DNA from: Pseudomonadota bacterium
Lineage (GTDB): Bacteria > Pseudomonadota > Alphaproteobacteria > Rhizobiales > Methylopilaceae
Reading direction: 5' to 3'
DNA length: 64,000 nt
Assembly: GCA_023388965.1 (NCBI GenBank)
Contig: JAEWFF010000056.1
Location: forward strand, 1 to 64,000
How positions within the stretch are numbered: position 1 is the stretch's first letter; the number at the start of each line of letters is the position of its first letter. Positions 57,878-64,000 of the stretch are shown here, in pieces. Made by a program: the position numbers and the translations under genes. The notes under the pieces are model-generated. The model was not told where the DNA came from, did no database searches, and saw only the letters and a program-made list of their open reading frames with translations.

Positions 57878-58699
57878 TTACTGCGCCGGAGCGGGTGCGG
57901 CCGGGGCCGGTTCCGCAGGTGCCGGCTCGGCCGGGGCCTGTTCGGCGGGAGCCGGCTCGGCGGCAGGCGCATCGGGCGTGCCCGGGGCAGGCGCCGCGCC
58001 TTCGCCGGTGGCGGGGGGCGTCTCAGTTGCCGGGGCTGCGCCCTCGGCCGGAGCGGCCGGAGCATTTTCCGCAGGAGCGGCACCATCCGCAGGCGCAGCA
58101 CCCTCGGCCGGAGCAGCGCCATCGGCGGGCGCTTCGGCGGACGGAGCCGGCGCCTCGGGCAGCGGCAGCGGATTGTCGGAATTCTGGTTGAGCCAGGCGA
58201 TCAGATTGGCGCGCTGGTCGGGCTTCTTGATGCCGAGATAGGCCATCGCCGTGCCGGGAATGGCGGCTTTCGGATTTTCGAGGAAGGCGTCGATCGCCTC
58301 GAAGCTCCACGGCTCGCTCGCCTTTTCCTTCATCGCGCTCGAATAGGAAAAGCCCTCGAGATGGGCGTGGTGGTTGCCGACGACACCGTAGAGATTCGGG
58401 CCGACCTTGTTGGCGCCGCCCTTCTCGAAGGTGTGGCAAGACACGCAGGCCTTGATCATGCCTTCGCCCTTGGCGACATCGGCCGAAGCGAGACGGACCG
58501 CGATCGGTTCGACCTCGGCGGCAGCGGCCTGTCCAGCGCCGGGAACGCCCGCGTCTTCCGCGGGAGAGGGCAGCTCATAGCCCGGCTGTTCCGGAGCGTG
58601 GGCGCTGAACAGCATATTGGTGCCGATCGACAGCGCGACCACGAAGGTCAGGGTGCCGAGTACGGCACCGAGGATCTTGTTGACCTCAAACGAGTCCAT
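57878..58699 (-). CDS. cycM: membrane-anchored cytochrome c (CycM/c552-like) with Ala-Pro-rich tail
   Basis: The 273-residue protein has an uncleaved N-terminal membrane anchor (ILGAVLGTLTFVVALSIGTNM), a class I cytochrome c domain with haem motif CVSCH (near residue 86), EKGGANKVGPNLYGVVG and the axial-Met region IPGTAMAYLGIKKPDQRANLI. CycM proteins shuttle electrons from bc1 to aa3 oxidase. Residues 180-273 are an Ala/Pro/Glu/Gly tail with repeats of AAPAEG and AAPADG. The tail is unusual in length. Divergent from kdsB. Confidence 0.9.
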   Translation of the reverse strand: MDSFEVNKILGAVLGTLTFVVALSIGTNMLFSAHAPEQPGYELPSPAEDAGVPGAGQAAAAEVEPIAVRLASADVAKGEGMIKACVSCHTFEKGGANKVGPNLYGVVGNHHAHLEGFSYSSAMKEKASEPWSFEAIDAFLENPKAAIPGTAMAYLGIKKPDQRANLIAWLNQNSDNPLPLPEAPAPSAEAPADGAAPAEGAAPADGAAPAENAPAAPAEGAAPATETPPATGEGAAPAPGTPDAPAAEPAPAEQAPAEPAPAEPAPAAPAPAQ

Positions 58700-58870
58700 T
58701 CCGGTCTCCGGAGAACGTCTATCCTAACGAGAGCTGGCGTGCAGAAATGCAGCCGGAATCCGGCTCGCCAAGCCGGGCGGAACGTAGCCGCTTTCCCGCG
58801 CGTATGACAACTCGTATAGAGGCCGGACGCTGCTACCAATTGCCGCCCGAATAGAACGATTACAAGCCGC

Positions 58871-59605
58871 ATGTCCGCTCTCGTCCTCATCCCCGCCCGT
58901 CTGGGCTCGACACGCCTGCCCGAAAAGCCCCTTGCGGACATCGCCGGAGAGCCGATGATCGTCCAGGTCTGGCGGCGGGCGGTCGAATCGGAAACCGGCC
59001 AGGTCGTGGTCGCCGCCGATTCGCCGCGTATCGTTTCGGCTGTGGAGAACGCCGGCGGGCGGGCCGTGCTGACCCGTCCGGACCACGCATCCGGCTCCGA
59101 CCGCATCTTCGAGGCGCTCCGCCAGATCGATCCGGACGGCCGGCACGAGCGGGTGGTCAATGTCCAGGGCGACCTGCCGACCATCGACCCGGCCGCCATC
59201 CGCACCGCCGTCTCCCTGCTCGACGACCCCGACGTCGATCTCGGCACGCTCGGCGCGGTCATCACCCGCACCGCCGAGCGCACCGACCGCAATGTCGTCA
59301 AGGCCGTCACCTCGGGCGATGGTGCGCGCCGCCGCTGCCTTTATTTCACCCGCGCGACAGCACCCTGGGGCGAGGGCGAGCTCATTCATCATATCGGGCT
59401 TTATGTCTGGCGCCGCAGCGCGCTCGAGCGCTTTGTCGCGCTGCCGCCATCGCCGCTGGAAGTGCGCGAGCGGCTGGAGCAATTAAGGGCTCTTGAAGCC
59501 GGAATGCGTATCGACATGGCGCTCGTCTCCGACGTGCCGCTCGGCGTCGATACCGAACATGACCTCGAACGCGCGCGCGAAATGCTCGCGCCCCGTCCCC
59601 TGTGA
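58871..59605 (+). CDS. kdsB: 3-deoxy-manno-octulosonate cytidylyltransferase
   Basis: The 244-residue nucleotidyltransferase makes CMP-Kdo for lipopolysaccharide. Motifs are LIPARLGSTRLPEKPLADI, TRPDHASGSDRIFEAL, VVNVQGDLPTIDP and HHIGLYVWRRSALERFV with the nearby LEQLRALEAGMRI. Its stop overlaps an upstream in-frame GTG of pheA. kdsB-pheA is a common alphaproteobacterial pair. Confidence 0.96.
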   Translation: MSALVLIPARLGSTRLPEKPLADIAGEPMIVQVWRRAVESETGQVVVAADSPRIVSAVENAGGRAVLTRPDHASGSDRIFEALRQIDPDGRHERVVNVQGDLPTIDPAAIRTAVSLLDDPDVDLGTLGAVITRTAERTDRNVVKAVTSGDGARRRCLYFTRATAPWGEGELIHHIGLYVWRRSALERFVALPPSPLEVRERLEQLRALEAGMRIDMALVSDVPLGVDTEHDLERAREMLAPRPL

Positions 59606-59616
59606 CCGGAGTATCC

Positions 59617-60483
59617 GTGGTGGCGAAGAAGAAGAACGCGATTGTCTATCAGGGCGAGCCGGGGGCGAATTCGCACATCGCCTGCGTCTCGGTCTATCCG
59701 GACTGGGAGGCGGTGGCCAAGCCGACCTTCGAGGACGCGTTCGCCGCCGTGATCGAGGGGGCTGCAAGCCTTGCCATGATCCCGATCGAGAACTCGGTCG
59801 CGGGCCGCGTTGCCGACATCCATCACCTGATGCCGACATCGGGGCTGAACATCGTCGGCGAATTCTTCCTGCCCTTGCAGCACCAGCTCATGGCGGTGAA
59901 GGGCGCCTCGCTCGCCACCGTTAAGTCCGCCTATTCGCATCCCCAGGCGCTCGGCCAGTGCCGCAACATGCTGCGCAAGTTGAACATCGAGCCGCGCATC
60001 GCCGCCGACACGGCCGGCGCCGCGCGCCGCCTTGCGGAGACGACGGACACCAGCCGCGCGGCCATCGCCTCGCGTCTTGCCGCCGAGATCTACGGCCTGA
60101 ACATCATCGCCGAGGACATCGCCGACGAGGACCACAACACGACGCGCTTCGTCATCCTGTCCAGCGAGCCGGACTGGGCCAAACCCCGCAACGGGCCTGT
60201 CGTTACAAGCTTCGTGTTCAAGGTGCGCAACGTGCCGGCCGCGCTCTACAAGGCGATGGGCGGCTTTGCGACCAATTCGGTCAACATGACCAAGCTGGAG
60301 AGCTATCAGCTCGGCGGCGAATTCGTGGCGACGCAATTCTACGCCGACATCGAGGGCCATCCGGAGGACCGCAATGTCGCGCTCGCTCTGGAGGAACTCG
60401 CCTTCTTCTCGGCGGAAATGAAGATTCTCGGCGTCTATCCCGCGCACCCCTACCGCTTCGAGGAACGCAAGAAGCAGGGGTGA
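59617..60483 (+). CDS. pheA: prephenate dehydratase
   Basis: The 288-residue enzyme converts prephenate to phenylpyruvate. The catalytic region shows YQGEPGANSHIA, MIPIENSVAGRV, YSHPQALGQC and the Thr-Thr-Arg-Phe motif NTTRFVIL. The C-terminal ACT domain (VTSFVFKVRNVPAALYKA, TKLESYQLGGEF) binds phenylalanine for feedback. Start is unsure: GTG 59617 or 59620 fits GGAG (59608-59611), while GTG 59602 overlaps the kdsB stop. It lacks a chorismate mutase domain, provided instead by the gene at 24684. Confidence 0.93.
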   Translation: MVAKKKNAIVYQGEPGANSHIACVSVYPDWEAVAKPTFEDAFAAVIEGAASLAMIPIENSVAGRVADIHHLMPTSGLNIVGEFFLPLQHQLMAVKGASLATVKSAYSHPQALGQCRNMLRKLNIEPRIAADTAGAARRLAETTDTSRAAIASRLAAEIYGLNIIAEDIADEDHNTTRFVILSSEPDWAKPRNGPVVTSFVFKVRNVPAALYKAMGGFATNSVNMTKLESYQLGGEFVATQFYADIEGHPEDRNVALALEELAFFSAEMKILGVYPAHPYRFEERKKQG

Positions 60484-60492
60484 GGAGAATCG

Positions 60493-60690
60493 CCTCTCCC
60501 GCCTGAACCCGGCTGTTGCCGGGTTCAGCTTTCACATGGCCAAGTCGCGTAAACGCGACTTGGCACGGGAGAGGGAGGGATGCGCCAAGCGCGGCCGGGT
60601 GAGGGAAGCGGCGCGTCCGGTATTTATAATGTCCCCTCACCCCGCTCGCCCTTGCGGCCGAGTCGGCCCTCTCCCGTGAACGGGAGAGGG
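60493..60690. repeat. expanded palindromic repeat E with two nested hairpins
   Basis: CCTCTCCCG (60493-60501) pairs with CGGGAGAGG (60566-60574) and encloses two perfect 11-bp hairpins: CTGAACCCGGC-TGTT-GCCGGGTTCAG (60503-60528) and GCCAAGTCGCG-TAAA-CGCGACTTGGC (60539-60564). GGGTGAGGG (60597-60605) pairs with CCCTCACCC (60634-60642), and CCCTCTCCCG/CGGGAGAGGG (60667-60690) closes the other half. It matches repeat D in order, but with the hairpins inserted. It fills most of the 305-nt gap between pheA and the next gene. Confidence 0.85.
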
Positions 60691-60788
60691 GATAGCGTCG
60701 CCGCGCCGTGGAACGTCCCGGACCGCCGGACGCTTATCGCACATATCGTCCCGACCTTTCAGGGAAGCCGGATGTCCGGAGGCCGCAA

Positions 60789-61271
60789 ATGCCGTCGCGC
60801 AAGACCAGCGATCACCCGAAAAATCCCGAACCTCTGGCGGAGACCGATCTGCCGCTGCAATCGGCCTGGAAGCGCTATTCCTATCTCTGGCTGACGCTCG
60901 GCCTGTTTGCTTTCTCGCTCCTGGGGCACTGGCTGTTCGGCTGGTACGCCTATGTCGGGGAACAGGCGGCTCATGGCCAGCCGGTCGAGGTGTCCGGCTA
61001 CACCGTCGAAATGCTGCGTGACACATTCGAGAACTGGCAGTCCGAATTCCTCCAGCTCATGTGGCAGGTCGGCGGTCTTGCGCTGTTCCTCTATGTCGGC
61101 TCGCCCCAGTCCAAGGAGGGGTCGGACCGCGTCGAGGCCAAGATCGACGCCATTCTGCGCACGGTCGATCCCCGAAAAGCGGATGATGTGATCGAGGAAC
61201 TGGACCGGGCCTATGCCGGCGCGCACGAACATAGCGGCCGTGTTCGGGGAGGGCGCAGGCGCCGCCGCTGA
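60789..61271 (+). CDS. DUF6766-type small membrane protein
   Basis: The 160-residue protein has two membrane segments (YLWLTLGLFAFSLLGHWLFG and LMWQVGGLALFLYVG) with a periplasmic loop that contains EMLRDTFENWQSEFLQL, which I recognise as the DUF6766 pattern, and a basic C-terminus (RGGRRRRR). ATG 60789 is used because GGAGG lies six bases upstream; the frame is open from 60708. Function is unknown. It precedes the SRP RNA gene. Confidence 0.8.
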   Translation: MPSRKTSDHPKNPEPLAETDLPLQSAWKRYSYLWLTLGLFAFSLLGHWLFGWYAYVGEQAAHGQPVEVSGYTVEMLRDTFENWQSEFLQLMWQVGGLALFLYVGSPQSKEGSDRVEAKIDAILRTVDPRKADDVIEELDRAYAGAHEHSGRVRGGRRRRR

Positions 61272-61320
61272 TGGCGGGAAAGGGGTTGAGTTCTCGGCCC
61301 GAACCGCCGATATAACCCCC

Positions 61321-61416
61321 GGGAGGTTGGCGATGGACGAGCCACTCGCCAACCGGGTCAGGTCCGGAAGGAAGCAGCCCTAACGAGCCCGGATCGGGTC
61401 GTTGTCCGACCTCCCA
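61321..61416 (+). ncRNA. ffs: 4.5S RNA (signal recognition particle RNA, small type)
   Basis: The conserved core GGTCAGGTCCGGAAGGAAG (61357-61375) with CAGCCCTAACGAGCCCGGAT just after is the universal SRP domain IV (GGAA tetraloop side and internal loop). The ends GGGAGGT (61321-61327) and ACCTCCC (61409-61415) pair to close a hairpin of about 96 nt. The place directly upstream of dnaX is usual for alphaproteobacteria. Exact ends are approximate by a few bases. Confidence 0.94.
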
Positions 61417-61471
61417 CTTCGCGCCTTAACCGGCCCTTGCGCCCCCGATCCCCAAACGGTCAAATCGGCCC

Positions 61472-63220
61472 ATGGCTGACCACGATTCCGGCCCGGGCGC
61501 CTATCGCGTTCTTGCCCGCAAATACCGCCCCTGGAGCTTCGACGACCTCATCGGTCAGGAGCCGATGGTGCGCACCCTCACCAATGCCTTCTCCACCGGA
61601 CGGGTGGCGCAGGCCTGGATGCTGACGGGCGTGCGCGGCGTCGGCAAGACGACGACGGCGCGCATCCTTGCGCGCGCGCTGAACTTCCAGCGCCCCGACG
61701 GCTCGGGCGGGCCGACGGTCGATCTCAAGGAGATCGGCGTTCATTGCGAGGCCATCATGGAATCGCGCCATGTCGACGTGCTGGAAATGGACGCGGCCTC
61801 GCGCACCGGCATCGAGGATGTGCGCGAGATACTCGACGGCGTGCGCTATGCGCCGGCCTCGGCGCGCTACAAGGTCTACATCATCGACGAAGTGCACATG
61901 CTGTCGGACAAGGCGTTCAACGCCTTCCTGAAGACGCTGGAAGAGCCGCCGCCGCATGTGAAATTCATCTTCGCGACGACGGAAGTGCGCAAGGTGCCGG
62001 TGACGGTGCTGTCGCGCTGCCAGCGCTTTTCGCTGCGCCGTGTCGATTCGGCGGTGCTGACCGATCATCTGAAGACCGTCGTGGCGAAGGAGAACCTGTT
62101 CGCCGACGACGAGGCGCTGGCGCTGATCGCGCGCGCGGCCGAAGGCTCGGTGCGCGATGCGCTGTCGATCCTCGATCAGGCGATTGCCCATAGCGGCGCC
62201 AAGGTCGAGGCGGCGGAGGTGAGCCAGATGCTCGGCCTGTCCGACCGGGGCCGGGTGGTCGATCTGTTCGAAGCGGTGATGAAGGGCGATGCCGCTTCCG
62301 CGCTTTCCATTTTCCGCGAGCTTTACGACGGCGGTGCGGATGCGGCGGTCGTGCTCGCCGATCTCGGCGAGTTCGTGCATTTCGTCACGCGCGTGAAGCT
62401 GACGCCGGCCGCCCTGAACGATCCGTCGATCACCGAGGTCGAGCGGCTGCGCGGCAAGGAATTCGCCGACCGGCTGTCGCACAAAGTGCTCGCGCGCGCC
62501 TGGCAGATGCTCGCCAAGGGCATTTCCGAGGTGCAGGCGTCGCCGAAGCCGGCGCAGGCCGCCGATATGGTTCTGGTGCGGCTGGCCTATGCCGCCGATC
62601 TGCCGACGCCGGACGAGGCGCTGCGCGCGCTGAAGGATAATGGCGGTTCCGTACAGACAGGCTCGCCCGGCGCGCCGTCCATGCCGCGCGGTGGCGGTGG
62701 CGGAGCGTCCGCACAAGGCTCGGCGGCGTTCGCGGTCGCGGCGCGCAATACCGATCCGCTGCCCGCGCAGGCGCCGCGCGCCTCCGCCGAGGCCGCGCCC
62801 TCGCTCACACTGCGGACGCTGCAAGACGCGGTCGCGCTGGCCGAGCAGAACCGCGACATCACGCTCAAGATCGCGCTCGAGCGCGATGTGCGCCTTGTCG
62901 CGTTCAAGGACGGGCGCATGGAATTCCAGCCTTCGCCGGGCGCGCAGCCGGGCCTTGCCGCCGAGATCGGCCGCAAGCTTACCGCCTGGACCGGGCGGCG
63001 CTGGGTCGTTGCGATATCCTCGTCCGAGGGGCAGCCGACCCTGCGCGAAGTGGCGGAGGAGGAAGAGGCCTCGAAACTGCGTGGCATTGCCGCCCATCCG
63101 CATGTACAGAAGGTGCTGGAGCGTTTTCCGGGCGCGCAGATCGTCGGCGTGCGCTCGACCGTGCAGGCGGACGAGCCGGACGCGGCGCCCCCGCCCGAGG
63201 AGGAGGATAGCGATGCGTGA
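61472..63220 (+). CDS. dnaX: DNA polymerase III subunit gamma/tau
   Basis: The 582-residue clamp-loader ATPase has Walker A GVRGVGKT (53-60), DVLEMDAASRTGIEDVRE, Walker B VYIIDEVHMLS, sensor SRCQRFSLRRV and domain III up to about 370, followed by an Ala/Pro-rich linker and a tau-specific C-terminal domain (LKIALERDVRLVAFKDGRMEF). The zinc module has only one Cys (GVHCEAI), the common alphaproteobacterial form. No slippery A-run was seen for gamma production. It overlaps ybaB by 8 nt. Confidence 0.95.
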   Translation: MADHDSGPGAYRVLARKYRPWSFDDLIGQEPMVRTLTNAFSTGRVAQAWMLTGVRGVGKTTTARILARALNFQRPDGSGGPTVDLKEIGVHCEAIMESRHVDVLEMDAASRTGIEDVREILDGVRYAPASARYKVYIIDEVHMLSDKAFNAFLKTLEEPPPHVKFIFATTEVRKVPVTVLSRCQRFSLRRVDSAVLTDHLKTVVAKENLFADDEALALIARAAEGSVRDALSILDQAIAHSGAKVEAAEVSQMLGLSDRGRVVDLFEAVMKGDAASALSIFRELYDGGADAAVVLADLGEFVHFVTRVKLTPAALNDPSITEVERLRGKEFADRLSHKVLARAWQMLAKGISEVQASPKPAQAADMVLVRLAYAADLPTPDEALRALKDNGGSVQTGSPGAPSMPRGGGGGASAQGSAAFAVAARNTDPLPAQAPRASAEAAPSLTLRTLQDAVALAEQNRDITLKIALERDVRLVAFKDGRMEFQPSPGAQPGLAAEIGRKLTAWTGRRWVVAISSSEGQPTLREVAEEEEASKLRGIAAHPHVQKVLERFPGAQIVGVRSTVQADEPDAAPPPEEEDSDA

Positions 63221-63536
63221 CCTGATGGGCCTGATGAAGAAGGCGCAGGAAATGCAGGCCCGCATGGCCGAGATGCAGAGCGAACTGGAAAGCACGCTCG
63301 TCGAGGGCGAGGCGGGCGGCGGCGCGGTGCGCGTGCAGCTTACGGCCAAGGGCGACCTGACCAATATCGAGATCGCCGAGGATCTGCTTGTGCCCGAGGA
63401 GAAGGAGATGCTGCAGGATCTCATCCTCACCGCGCATGCCGATGCGCGCCGCAAGGCCGCCGACATCGCCGCCGCCAAGATGCAGGACGCGACCGCCGGC
63501 CTGCCCATCCCGCCGGGGATGAAGCTGCCGTTTTGA
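63213..63536 (+). CDS. ybaB: YbaB/EbfC family nucleoid-associated protein
   Basis: The 107-residue DNA-binding protein has MRDLMGLMKKAQEMQARMAEMQSELE (coiled helix), GEAGGGAVRVQLTAKGDLTNIEI and LTAHADARRKAADIAAAKM, ending in GLPIPPGMKLPF, all typical of YbaB. It overlaps dnaX and precedes recR, the classical recombination/replication cluster. Confidence 0.95.
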   Translation: MRDLMGLMKKAQEMQARMAEMQSELESTLVEGEAGGGAVRVQLTAKGDLTNIEIAEDLLVPEEKEMLQDLILTAHADARRKAADIAAAKMQDATAGLPIPPGMKLPF

Positions 63537-63561
63537 TCGAATGACTTTGCCGCACACTCAT

Positions 63562-63724
63562 CCTCATCCTGAGGAGGCGTCGATGTCGGGTGTTCCCGAC
63601 ATCGATTTTACAGCTCAAACCGGCAACAGCCGGTTTGAGTGCGCCGTCTCGAAGGATGGGCCGCACATTCGGGCCGCCTTCATGGTTCGAGACGCGCTGC
63701 TGCGCATCGCTCCTCACCATGAGG
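63562..63724. repeat. cloverleaf-type palindromic repeat B between ybaB and recR
   Basis: Outer arms are CCTCAT...GAGGAG (63562-63576) and CTCCTC...ATGAGG (63710-63724), interrupted by three mispaired bases. Inside are hairpins CGATGTCGGG/CCCGACATCG (63581-63604, loop TGTT), CTCAAACCGGC/GCCGGTTTGAG (63614-63639, loop AACA), GTCTCGAA/TTCGAGAC (63646-63693) and GCGC/GCGC (63694-63705). It would be transcribed within the dnaX-ybaB-recR operon. A 63-codon frame across it is not counted as a gene. Confidence 0.85.
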
Positions 63725-63737
63725 CGGAATAGAGACA

Positions 63738-64000
63738 ATGCCCCGCGCCGTTGCCGGACCTGAAATCGAACGCCTGATCCAGCTGCTCGCGCGGCTGCCG
63801 GGGCTCGGGCCGCGCTCGGCGCGCCGCGCCGCGCTGCACCTCATCCGCAAGAAGGATGCGCTGCTCGGGCCGCTGGCCGATGCGTTCGCGCAGGCGCTCG
63901 ACAAGGTGACGGTCTGCTCGTCGTGCGGCAATGTCGATACGACCGACCCTTGCGCGATCTGCGCCGACCGTTCGCGCGATATGTCCATACTTGTCGTCGT
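63738..64000 (+). CDS. recR: recombination mediator RecR (truncated by window edge)
   Basis: The first 87 residues are visible: a helix-hairpin-helix start (EIERLIQLLARLPGLGPRSARRAALHL) and the zinc finger CSSCGNVDTTDPCAIC, then the beginning of the TOPRIM domain (RDMSILVVV). The rest lies beyond the window. RecR forms a clamp with RecF or RecO and loads RecA at gaps. Confidence 0.95.
   Translation, partial: MPRAVAGPEIERLIQLLARLPGLGPRSARRAALHLIRKKDALLGPLADAFAQALDKVTVCSSCGNVDTTDPCAICADRSRDMSILVV

Noticed and set aside
60503..60564. Two hairpins after pheA as intrinsic terminators
   Set aside because: Stems are perfect but no T-tract follows either; they are better explained as modules of repeat E.
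61700..61760. Loss of zinc-binding cysteines in DnaX as a mutation
   Set aside because: The single-Cys form in this region is the usual state in alphaproteobacterial DnaX, so it is not unusual.
61472..63220. Programmed frameshift in dnaX
   Set aside because: No A-rich slippery heptamer followed by a hairpin was noticed near the expected position.
61460..63508. 682-codon minus-strand open frame opposite dnaX and ybaB
   Set aside because: Shadow of well-supported essential genes; composition is typical of antisense frames.
63541..63732. 63-codon open frame between ybaB and recR
   Set aside because: It consists of the arms of a palindromic repeat and lacks a ribosome site of its own; more likely a repeat than a gene.
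1..64000. CRISPR arrays, tRNA genes, insertion sequences, phage genes
   Set aside because: No regularly spaced direct repeats, no tRNA-like cloverleaf with a conserved TPsiC arm and no transposase or integrase motif was seen; the cloverleaf repeats lack all tRNA signatures.

Overview
The window reads as an ordinary high-GC chromosomal segment of an alphaproteobacterium, most likely of the order Hyphomicrobiales (Rhizobiales). Support comes from the 4.5S RNA-dnaX-ybaB-recR block, a membrane-anchored CycM-type cytochrome c, a yejABEF-type peptide transporter, a cpa/tad Flp-pilus locus, perfect TTAA-N7-TTAA (CtrA-type) sites, and large palindromic repeats like those of rhizobial genomes. No plasmid or phage genes, transposases, CRISPR arrays or tRNA genes were seen.

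Layout. 0.1-9.4 kb: a 2-hydroxyacid (probably lactate) utilisation cluster with an FAD/Fe-S D-2-hydroxyacid oxidase, an FMN-dependent L-lactate-type dehydrogenase coupled to a GlcG/HbpS protein, a three-component TRAP transporter and a D-2-hydroxyacid dehydrogenase. 9.4-12.7 kb: an operon for beta-alanine/malonate-semialdehyde catabolism (aminotransferase, mmsA, Rrf2 regulator). 12.8-14.2 kb: an old yellow enzyme and a DUF2293 protein. 14.3-17.5 kb: the ATP-grasp / alpha-E / transglutaminase trio, a poorly understood peptide-ligation-like system. 17.6-22.8 kb: a CorC-like CBS protein, hisE, a CBS protein, a DUF4112 protein, a flavin reductase and an MFS exporter. 22.7-27.5 kb: metXW diverging from chorismate mutase-hisC-tyrA. 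27.6-34.4 kb: a gamma-glutamylcyclotransferase, mgsA, a DUF1194 protein, a retropepsin-like protease, phosphomannomutase and a GGDEF-EAL protein.

34.4-45.8 kb holds the Flp pilus locus: two TadE-like minor pilins and a stand-alone secretin-N-domain protein on the minus strand, then flp, cpaA, cpaB, cpaC, cpaD, cpaE, cpaF, tadB and tadC on the plus strand, with a TadD-like lipoprotein facing tadC. 45.9-48.1 kb: leucyl aminopeptidase and an NlpC/P60 peptidase. 57.8-48.1 kb (minus): a seven-gene, mostly translationally coupled operon with two YejA-like binding proteins (one Sec, one Tat), YejB, YejE, a cation diffusion facilitator, YejF and GhrA. 57.9-64 kb: CycM, kdsB, pheA, a DUF6766-type membrane protein, the 4.5S SRP RNA, dnaX, ybaB and the start of recR.

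Main points to follow up: (1) three perfect CtrA-type boxes, each overlapping a plausible -35 region, upstream of hisE, the GGDEF-EAL gene and the TadE pair, which suggests that pilus and c-di-GMP genes share cell-cycle control; (2) a recombinant-looking segment inside cpaC; (3) modular cloverleaf repeats whose nested hairpins differ by compensatory base changes, one of which supplies the start codon and N-terminus of a Tat-exported binding protein; (4) a metal-efflux gene embedded in the peptide-transporter operon; (5) a triple 12-bp direct repeat upstream of the TRAP operon. Starts were chosen from Shine-Dalgarno spacing and overlaps and remain inferences. All family names are from motif recognition; no database search was run.
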